Of a stretch of 64,000 bases of DNA, positions 57,848 to 64,000 are shown one piece after another. The notes beneath the pieces were generated by a model. It was not told the DNA's origin and searched no databases. It was given only the letters and a program-made list of their open reading frames with translations. Made by a program: the position numbers and the translations under genes. The stretch lies in assembly GCA_903876885.1 (NCBI GenBank), contig CAIRBP010000112.1:47855-111854 (forward strand), given 5' to 3'. Every line of letters begins with the position of its first letter. Positions within the stretch are counted from its first letter, which is position 1. The stretch comes from an uncultured Burkholderiales bacterium. Its GTDB lineage: Bacteria; Pseudomonadota; Gammaproteobacteria; Burkholderiales; Burkholderiaceae_C.

Positions 57848-59122
57848 TTAAGGATAAAACTTGTAAACCGTTCCATTAGAACCCGTTCCGCCAGCAGATG
57901 TAGTTCCGTAATAGTACCCATCTGAGCCTAGAATGAGCCCAGCGTAAGGATTCGCTCCGTCCGAAGGCGCTCCGAACGAGTAAACCATTGTTTCCGTACC
58001 AGTTTTAGTCAAAGAAAATATAGTTCCGGTAGTGTAATTTCCACCATACCTAGTCGTCCCGTAGAGGATGCTATTGATCTCTACTAAATTACCGTAAGGC
58101 GTTGATCCATCTGTGGTTAATCCTGTGAAGGAATGAAGAGCGTTGTAAGTAAGGCCATTGGTGGACAGACTAAACGCCACGCCTAGACCGCTTGAACCGC
58201 CAGCAGTGGTTGTACCGTATAAATTACCATCAGATCCAAGCAATAAACTGGCGTATGGGGTTGCGCCGTCTATGGTTGAGAATTGTTTCAATATGACTGT
58301 TGCCCCAGTAGTTGATACGGAATAAACTGTACCGACACCAGCGCTTCCCCCACCACTTGTAGTTCCGTACATCAAACCGGCTGAGTCTTTGATTAACCCA
58401 GACTGCGGATATTCACCGTCACCCAAAGGAACGCCCAATGCACCGGAGAAAACGTGTATGGGGGCCTCTGCAACGACACCACCGATGAGGGTAATCCTGT
58501 AAACAGTACCAAAGTTATTCGTACCACCATAAGTAGTGGTCCCGTAAAAAGCATTGTCTGATCCCTGGATCAAACCTCCAAATGGATTGGCACCGTCTGA
58601 GACCCCACCGGCAAAGAAATATACAACCCCGCTCCACGTAGCCACGCCAGATGTAAGAGCAACTTTGAAAACAGTGCCATAGCCATTTGGACCACCGTTT
58701 GTCGTTGTTCCGTATAAATTGCCATCACTACCAACCGTTAGTCCAGCAAAAGGTATGGCTCCATCGGTCGCACCCCCGACAAAAGAATGAATGGTTGTAA
58801 CCTGCCCAGTAGCAGTCACGGAAAATACGGTTCCTAAACTAGCTGATCCGCCGTTTTGGCTGGTCCCGTAAAAGACACCGTTCACCTGAACTAGAGGGGC
58901 TTGTAGGCCAGCTCCTTCGCTAGCGTTTAGACCCATTGATCGCAGAACACTGTAGCTAGATGTTGGATTAGACGAACCACCTCCGCCTCCTCCACCGGAG
59001 TTACCTCCAGCACAAGCAAGCCCACCAACTGCGACCGAGCATCCCGCTTTTCCTCCTCCACCGCATGCACTTAGTATTAGGCAGGTCAGCGTAATAAATA
59101 GCAATCTGTAAAAATATATCAT
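57848..59122 (-). CDS. Lipoprotein with seven YGTT/GGG (GloVer-type) repeats
   Basis: About 424 residues from ATG 59122, with lipoprotein signal MIYFYRLLFITLTCLILSAC (lipobox LSAC) and polyglycine tethers. Seven repeats each carry YGTT or YGTS, then a GG-rich turn and GTVF/GTVY, and later HSF and DGxxPxAGL, the pattern of GloVer-type choice-of-anchor repeat proteins, likely beta-propeller-like. Its ATGA overlaps the upstream lipoprotein stop, so the two are translationally coupled; this decides the start against an in-frame ATG at 59164. Surface-anchored, function unknown. Confidence 0.85.
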   Translation of the reverse strand: MIYFYRLLFITLTCLILSACGGGGKAGCSVAVGGLACAGGNSGGGGGGGSSNPTSSYSVLRSMGLNASEGAGLQAPLVQVNGVFYGTSQNGGSASLGTVFSVTATGQVTTIHSFVGGATDGAIPFAGLTVGSDGNLYGTTTNGGPNGYGTVFKVALTSGVATWSGVVYFFAGGVSDGANPFGGLIQGSDNAFYGTTTYGGTNNFGTVYRITLIGGVVAEAPIHVFSGALGVPLGDGEYPQSGLIKDSAGLMYGTTSGGGSAGVGTVYSVSTTGATVILKQFSTIDGATPYASLLLGSDGNLYGTTTAGGSSGLGVAFSLSTNGLTYNALHSFTGLTTDGSTPYGNLVEINSILYGTTRYGGNYTTGTIFSLTKTGTETMVYSFGAPSDGANPYAGLILGSDGYYYGTTSAGGTGSNGTVYKFYP

Positions 59123-59832
59123 TGGAGCGTACACCCAGGAATTGCCATATCTAATTGCTTGCAATAAGGAACAGGCTTAGGTTTAGTTGGCTCGCGTTTT
59201 TGCTGTTCACCAACCTCTTTGTCAACTAACTTTTCAGGTTCAGACTTAATTTTGTTTTCTGCTTTAACCTCACCCTTATTGAATTCGTTCCTAGTGGGCT
59301 GAGTTTGTTTTGCGCTACCCTCAACTCTTTCTGATCCTCTTTTAACAGGATAGGATTTTGCAGTTTCGGGCTCAGTTTCTTTTAGCTGCGCTCTAACTTT
59401 TGCCTCTTCTGAATTGAGCTTTTCCCCTGGTACACAGGAATTAACAATAAAAGTTATTTTTGTAGGGTAATCAAAGCCCGCACGTGTCTCAATATCTGTA
59501 AAAACACCGATACCACCACCTATTAACGCGTTCCCATAAAGTGGGAGATTACCTGAAGAAGTTATTTTGACCTTATGAAGATCGAAACTATCTCCCTTGC
59601 AATTTAACTCTAACTGGTCGTAACCCTTGTGCAGGTGCAAAGTTCCAGGAGTCTTCACGCTCCACTCACCAATTTCATTGCTTACGCTACATTCAGCTTT
59701 AACAGGCTTATCGCCACATTTAGTCTCGATAAATACATCTTGATAGCTGCCCATCATGACGGATGCACACCCACCTATTGCCAAGAATAAAGCAACACAT
59801 AAAGACTTGATATTTTTAGGAAAATTTTGCAT
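59119..59832 (-). CDS. Small lipoprotein, coupled to the GloVer-type gene
   Basis: A 237-residue lipoprotein with lipobox IGGC (signal MQNFPKNIKSLCVALFLAIGG). The mature part has a GNALIGGGIGVFTDIETRAGFDYP segment, close to the GN-x-L-hydrophobic-G-x-IG-x-x-x-D motif seen in many small proteobacterial lipoproteins of unknown function. A second Cys-rich part (CGDKPVKAECSVSN) may hold a disulfide. The C-terminus is charged with many Lys and Glu residues. Its stop overlaps the next gene start. Confidence 0.8.
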   Translation of the reverse strand: MQNFPKNIKSLCVALFLAIGGCASVMMGSYQDVFIETKCGDKPVKAECSVSNEIGEWSVKTPGTLHLHKGYDQLELNCKGDSFDLHKVKITSSGNLPLYGNALIGGGIGVFTDIETRAGFDYPTKITFIVNSCVPGEKLNSEEAKVRAQLKETEPETAKSYPVKRGSERVEGSAKQTQPTRNEFNKGEVKAENKIKSEPEKLVDKEVGEQQKREPTKPKPVPYCKQLDMAIPGCTLQ

Positions 59833-59973
59833 ATCAATATCTGTTTCTGCTGTAGGTAGGTTACGCCTTGATGATCAAAACTGAGAAGAAATAAATTCAG
59901 TTGCTAATGTGATTCTGTTGCCAATCAACTCAACAGAGCACAACACTAGCCCTCCTATGAAATCGGCTTTAAT

Positions 59974-60098
59974 AAGGATTACTTTAATAAATAAGCGATT
60001 AATTTATTAAATCCTTTGAATTCATAAATGAAACGATTTATGAATTTATTTAGAACTTTGTAACTATTTAAATCAATTGCACTCGATTTAAATAGTTA
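59974..60098. repeat. Three tandem perfect hairpins after the giant repeat gene
   Basis: Hairpin A: TTAATAAAT (59984-59992) pairs with ATTTATTAA (60002-60010), flanked by AAGGAT and ATCCTT. Hairpin B: AATTCATAAAT (60019-60029) pairs with ATTTATGAATT (60036-60046). Hairpin C: TAACTATTTAAATC (60061-60074) pairs with GATTTAAATAGTTA (60085-60098). All are perfect. They lie 30-154 bases past the stop of the minus-strand giant gene. They probably protect or end its transcript. Confidence 0.6.
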
Positions 60099-60127
60099 TT
60101 TATTCATCGCTATTTGAGTTCCTAACC

Positions 60128-63100
60128 TTAAGGGATTTGTGTATTCGTTCCCACTATGGGTGTTGGGTTGGCTGGGACTGTAGTTCCAGTAGCCAAAATA
60201 GTTGAACCACTTTGCGGCACAACACTCACTGAAGTAATAACGCTTGAGTTGCTGTACTGTGCAAGGGCAGAACCCAGTGCGTTACTCATTGCAGCAACAG
60301 GTACAGGCGCTATAACAGATTGCGAATGAGTATCTGAGTTGCCATTTGCGGTTGAACCCGCATTTGTCACTGCGCCCATATTGACAGATCCATTAGCGAG
60401 AGTATTGGTGGAATTTGAGGTGTACTGCGCCAATAACTGCGCTAACTGAGACGCAGTACTACTTGTACCCGCAGCAGAAGTTAGCCATACATCCGCCATC
60501 TCGTAGGTTTGACCGCTCGTAGTTGTATAACTAGACACCATTCCAATGGTATTACCATTATTTGACTGATTGGTAATCGAAGCATTCAAATTTAATGACT
60601 GAATATTTAACTGCGCTAATGTGTACAGATTTCCTGTCGGTGTAGTTCCGTTAGATCCTGTGTCAACCCAAACCTGAAGTTCATTGAAGATGGGATCGCT
60701 TGAATCAATAATCCCGGTACCGTTCGAATCAAACGCTGACAAGGCTGCAAATCCATTAGTCGCAGTCTGTCCATTAGGCATAACAGTTGCAGATCCAAAG
60801 AGTTCAGATCCATTAGTAATCGTCGTAGCACCCTTTGGTAAATGAACTAAAAAGCCCTCACCGGGAGTGATCCATCCTACGTTTGCATCAACTCCAGAAT
60901 TATTCAAGTCAAATTTCACACCAGATTGGGCTATCCCTAATGTTTGTATCCCCGTTCCGCTTAAGTCCAGAACTAAAGGAGTGATACTAAGGAATGCAGC
61001 CTCTTGGGGGACTGACAAATACTGAGTAGATAAAACCGCCGCTTGCGAAGTCGTCAAATTAGCGATTTGATTAGTTGTCAAACTTTGTATTGCATTGCTA
61101 GTAAGCGAAGAGACTTGAGAGGTAGTTAAGGCACTAACCTGCGCGGTTGAGAGCCAGCTGATTTGGTTTGCGGATAATGCCGCCAAATCAGAGGTCGTTA
61201 TAACAGCTACTTGTGCAGTGGTTAGACTTTGAATTTGATTATTTTGTAAAACTGCAACTTGCGAAGTCGTGAGCACATGGGTCTGAGCTGTAGTTAAAGA
61301 GCTGACCGCAGTTGTTGTTAAATAAGACATCTGCAAAGGACTCAAATATGTAATCGCATTCGTAGTTAGGTAAGACAACTCATTAGAATTCAAAGCCTGA
61401 ATGTCTTGGATGCTAATCGAAGCAACTTGAGAGCTGTTTAGCGCTGAGACCTGACTGGTCGTGAGTGACATGAGTTGAGAAGGACTCAATATCGCAAATT
61501 CAGTAGAGCTCAAACCCGCGACTTGAGCTGTTGAGAGCGATGACAGCTGTGCAGTAGTCATCGCTGTAATCAACGCCGTACCAAGCGCGTTCAATTGTGC
61601 GTTTGTCAGCGCAGAGGACAAACTTGTCGATAAAGAAGCGACATCCGACTGTGACAACGCAGAAATCTCAGTAGAGCTGAGAGCAATTATTTGCGAAGTT
61701 GTAAAAGCATTTAACTGGGTTGTACTTAGGTTTGCGATTTCAGAGGGAAGCAAGCTGCGGACCTGCGTTGTCGTTAGCGCGCTTACTTGGGCGGTATTTA
61801 GAGAAAGAATTTCTAAACCCACATTATTAAGTTGTTGATCACCTAGGTGTTGTATTTGATTGGTTGTTAACGCTGCCACCTGAGTAGTGCTTAGGAAGGC
61901 AATATTCGCACCCAAATTAGCAATCTGAGTAGAGGTTAAAGCATCTAACTCAGTAGTCGTTAAGACCGCAACATCATCAGCAATGGTCAATAACTGATTA
62001 ACCTGTGAAACGCTCAAACTTGGTATTTGCGAAACTGTGAATGAGCTGACCTGTGAAGTGGTTAAAGCAGCAACCTGTGTTGAGATGAGTTTCGGGATTT
62101 GCAGTGAAGAAATAGCCTGAATCTGATTCGTTGTTAATACAGCGACTTGAGATGTATAAAAAGAGGAAATACCAATTCCAAAAGCGACCACCTGGGAGGT
62201 TGTCAATGTCTGGACCTGTGAGGTAGTCAGTGCATTAATCTCGGGAACAGTCAACGCAGCAACTTGAGAGGTTGTTAGCGCTGCAGTTTTATAAATATCT
62301 AAATTTGAAACCTGCGATGTTGTGAGCCCGGCAATTTGTGCTGTGGTTAAACTTTGAAGTTGTGGATTAGACAATGCTGTAAACTGATCAGTCGTTAATG
62401 AGGCTATTTGTGCTGTCCCAAGACTTGACACTTGTAGTGTTGTTAAGTACTCCATACCAAGCGTACCTAAGGCGTTCAACTGAGCTGGTGAAAGCGCTAA
62501 ATTTTCAACAGTAGTTAAAGCAGATACGTTAGGTTGCCAAAGCGTAGAGACTTGATCTGTCGTAAGCGCAGCAATATTAGATGTCCCCAAGCTATCAATC
62601 AAAACCGTATTCATAGAATTTAGTTGAGTTGCGCTAAGGCTGCTAACCTGAGTGGTATTTAAACTACCCACCTGAGTAGTTGTCAAAGAATTGATTTGGG
62701 AATAATTAAGAACATTTAACTGCTGCGTTGTCAAAGCATTTATTTGCAGCGTAGTCAAACTTTGAATTTGACTATTTGTTAAATTCTGTACCTGAAGAGG
62801 TGCAAAGTTTGATACTTGCGCAGTTGTTAGAGCTTGGAACTGCGAAGTTGTTAAAGATTGGAGCTCCCCAAGCGTTAGGTTGAGTAATTGAGTCGTCGTC
62901 AAAGCAGAAGTTTGAGAAGTACTCAACTGCGCAAACTGTAAGTTCGTTAAATTGTTGATTTGTTGCGTTTGAAGGCTTTGCAGTTGAGTACTCGTTAAAG
63001 ATTGGAGTTGCAAGGTGTTAAACGACTGGATTTCGTAAATGGTTAATGCATTCAGATCAGCCGTATTCAAACTTGCTACCAAATTAGTCGTCAATGCGCT

Positions 63101-64000
63101 AATTTGACCGGTAGTTAATGCTGCCGCTTCGGTTGTAGATAAGCCGCTAACTTGGGCGGTACTCAAAGCTTGGATAGCCCCCGTGCTCAACATAATTAAG
63201 TTGGAAGTGCTCAATAAATTAAGTTGAGAAACTGTAAGTGCAGGCGCTTGGACAGAAGTTATCGCATTGATTTGATTGCTTTGTAACTGATTAATCTGGA
63301 CGCTAGTTAAGCTCGCTACGTCAGAGGTATTCAAAGCAACAATTTGTTGAGTGCTCAACAACGCAACAGCCTGACTTGATAATGCCTGTGTTTGCGCAGT
63401 TGTCAACACATTAATCTGCGATGTTGATAACGATTGGATTTGAGTATTATTTAGAGCTTGTACGTTTGCAGTACTCAGCCCCTGAAGACCAGAGGTTGTA
63501 ATTGCTGAAATCTGCGATGAACTAATCATCCCAGCTTGTGTTGTTGAAATTACAGCGATTTGAGAACTTGTCAGTGACGCCATTTGCAAGTTTGAAATTG
63601 CTTGAATTTCAGACGTTGTAAATCCTTGAATACTGTTTACTGCAATAGCTTGGAACGCTGTGGTACTAAATCCTGTTAACTGAGAAGTCGATAAACTTTG
63701 GACTTGTAGGGAAGTCAGTGCATTAATTTGGGCTGTACTGAGGGCATTGATTTGAGAGGCATTGAGTACAGAGATTTGTGCTGTTGTTAATGACCCAATG
63801 GCTGCAACACTCAACGCAGCTGTCTCGGGGGTAGTGAGAGCAAGAACTTGTGAGTTGCTTAAAGCTACGACCTGAGTAGTGGTGAGTGCAGCAATATCTG
63901 CAGTTAAGAGACTAGCGACTTGCTGAGTGCTAAGCGCATTGATCTGCGTAGTCGTCAAGGCACCAATTTGCGTTGTCGACAGCGCACCCAACTGAGTCGT
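60128..64000 (-). CDS. Giant octapeptide-repeat protein with RTX-associated C-terminal region, 5' partial
   Basis: The frame is open to the window edge at 64000, so the N-terminus is missing; TTG 63991 is internal. The visible 1290 residues comprise about 124 octapeptides with consensus L-[ST]-T-x-Q-[VI]-x-[AS] (61010-64000), then a 293-residue C-terminal part. That part contains PLVLDLSGTGIQTLG, VKFDLNNSG, GWITPGEGFLVHL, GSELFG and FDSNGTGIIDSSDPIFNELQVW, a module found in many RTX and large secreted proteins; some expected Asp ligands are replaced by Asn, Ser or Thr. No GGxGxD RTX repeats are seen. A secreted or surface-bound rod-like protein is likely; type I secretion is inferred, as no transporter genes lie in the window. 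Confidence 0.8.
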   Translation of the reverse strand, partial: TTQLGALSTTQIGALTTTQINALSTQQVASLLTADIAALTTTQVVALSNSQVLALTTPETAALSVAAIGSLTTAQISVLNASQINALSTAQINALTSLQVQSLSTSQLTGFSTTAFQAIAVNSIQGFTTSEIQAISNLQMASLTSSQIAVISTTQAGMISSSQISAITTSGLQGLSTANVQALNNTQIQSLSTSQINVLTTAQTQALSSQAVALLSTQQIVALNTSDVASLTSVQINQLQSNQINAITSVQAPALTVSQLNLLSTSNLIMLSTGAIQALSTAQVSGLSTTEAAALTTGQISALTTNLVASLNTADLNALTIYEIQSFNTLQLQSLTSTQLQSLQTQQINNLTNLQFAQLSTSQTSALTTTQLLNLTLGELQSLTTSQFQALTTAQVSNFAPLQVQNLTNSQIQSLTTLQINALTTQQLNVLNYSQINSLTTTQVGSLNTTQVSSLSATQLNSMNTVLIDSLGTSNIAALTTDQVSTLWQPNVSALTTVENLALSPAQLNALGTLGMEYLTTLQVSSLGTAQIASLTTDQFTALSNPQLQSLTTAQIAGLTTSQVSNLDIYKTAALTTSQVAALTVPEINALTTSQVQTLTTSQVVAFGIGISSFYTSQVAVLTTNQIQAISSLQIPKLISTQVAALTTSQVSSFTVSQIPSLSVSQVNQLLTIADDVAVLTTTELDALTSTQIANLGANIAFLSTTQVAALTTNQIQHLGDQQLNNVGLEILSLNTAQVSALTTTQVRSLLPSEIANLSTTQLNAFTTSQIIALSSTEISALSQSDVASLSTSLSSALTNAQLNALGTALITAMTTAQLSSLSTAQVAGLSSTEFAILSPSQLMSLTTSQVSALNSSQVASISIQDIQALNSNELSYLTTNAITYLSPLQMSYLTTTAVSSLTTAQTHVLTTSQVAVLQNNQIQSLTTAQVAVITTSDLAALSANQISWLSTAQVSALTTSQVSSLTSNAIQSLTTNQIANLTTSQAAVLSTQYLSVPQEAAFLSITPLVLDLSGTGIQTLGIAQSGVKFDLNNSGVDANVGWITPGEGFLVHLPKGATTITNGSELFGSATVMPNGQTATNGFAALSAFDSNGTGIIDSSDPIFNELQVWVDTGSNGTTPTGNLYTLAQLNIQSLNLNASITNQSNNGNTIGMVSSYTTTSGQTYEMADVWLTSAAGTSSTASQLAQLLAQYTSNSTNTLANGSVNMGAVTNAGSTANGNSDTHSQSVIAPVPVAAMSNALGSALAQYSNSSVITSVSVVPQSGSTILATGTTVPANPTPIVGTNTQIP
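61010..64000 (-). repeat. 24-bp coding repeat array (octapeptide)
   Basis: About 124 consecutive units of 24 bases code for L-[ST]-T-x-Q-[VI]-x-[AS]. DNA copies are divergent, so they are old duplications held by selection on the protein rather than recent tandem repeats. A few units have seven or ten residues (for example around 61.8-62.2 kb). The array continues past the window edge. Confidence 0.9.

Noticed and set aside
61010..64000. CRISPR array
   Set aside because: The 24-base units are contiguous, divergent and in frame; there are no spacers and no cas genes.

Overview
The window looks like chromosomal DNA of a Burkholderiales-type betaproteobacterium with moderately low GC (judged by eye, not computed). 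The evidence is the gene order rne | rluC - HAD - Rieske - S49 peptidase - RsmI-like methylase - maf - yceD - rpmF - plsX - fabH - fabD - fabG - acpP - fabF, the hemD-hemX-hemY run beside argH, polA divergent from an aminoglycoside-phosphotransferase-type thrB followed by a BPSS1780-like membrane protein, a type II QueF, and two Bug/TctC-type solute receptors. I saw no rRNA, insertion sequence, prophage, integrase or CRISPR array.

Layout. 1-13 kb: a truncated epimerase, an Old Yellow Enzyme homologue, a lipoprotein, a secreted creatininase-like protein with changed metal ligands, a di-iron fatty acid hydroxylase/sterol desaturase homologue, a CDF metal exporter, a cytochrome b561, tRNA-Leu(CAA), a cysM-NUDIX-tusA run, valS and a small Gly/Tyr-rich exported protein. 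13-26 kb: a VOC protein, yaaA, queF, then dinB, an FMN-dependent hydroxy-acid dehydrogenase and argH on the minus strand, hemD-hemX-hemY on the plus strand, a strong terminator, and rne. 26-38 kb: the RNA-processing and fatty-acid block listed above, then a ZIP metal transporter. 38-46 kb: a Tat-type dienelactone hydrolase homologue, polA, thrB, and several small unrecognised proteins separated by AT-rich intergenic DNA.

46-55 kb is a solute-uptake and envelope region: two orphan TTT (Bug) receptors, a complete TRAP transporter (DctP, DctQ, DctM) followed on the same strand by a second fatty acid hydroxylase homologue, a small outer-membrane barrel candidate, a YkgJ-like Cys-cluster protein and an SDR. 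This region contains a 43-residue single-TM ORF with a good ribosome binding site, an operator-like inverted repeat before the second Bug receptor, and a hairpin that fully occludes the Shine-Dalgarno of the SDR gene and resembles a fourU RNA thermometer.

55-64 kb is the least ordinary part: four consecutive minus-strand genes for exported or surface proteins built largely of repeats. They are a giant protein, open at the window edge, with about 124 octapeptide repeats and an RTX-associated C-terminal region; a lipoprotein; a second, translationally coupled lipoprotein with seven YGTT/GGG repeats; and a 740-residue protein with seven exact-length 64-residue repeats plus an expanded copy. Three consecutive perfect hairpins lie directly after the giant gene. 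That these four genes act together is inference from position and strand only.

Calls are from reading the sequence and general knowledge of families; no database search or structure prediction was run.
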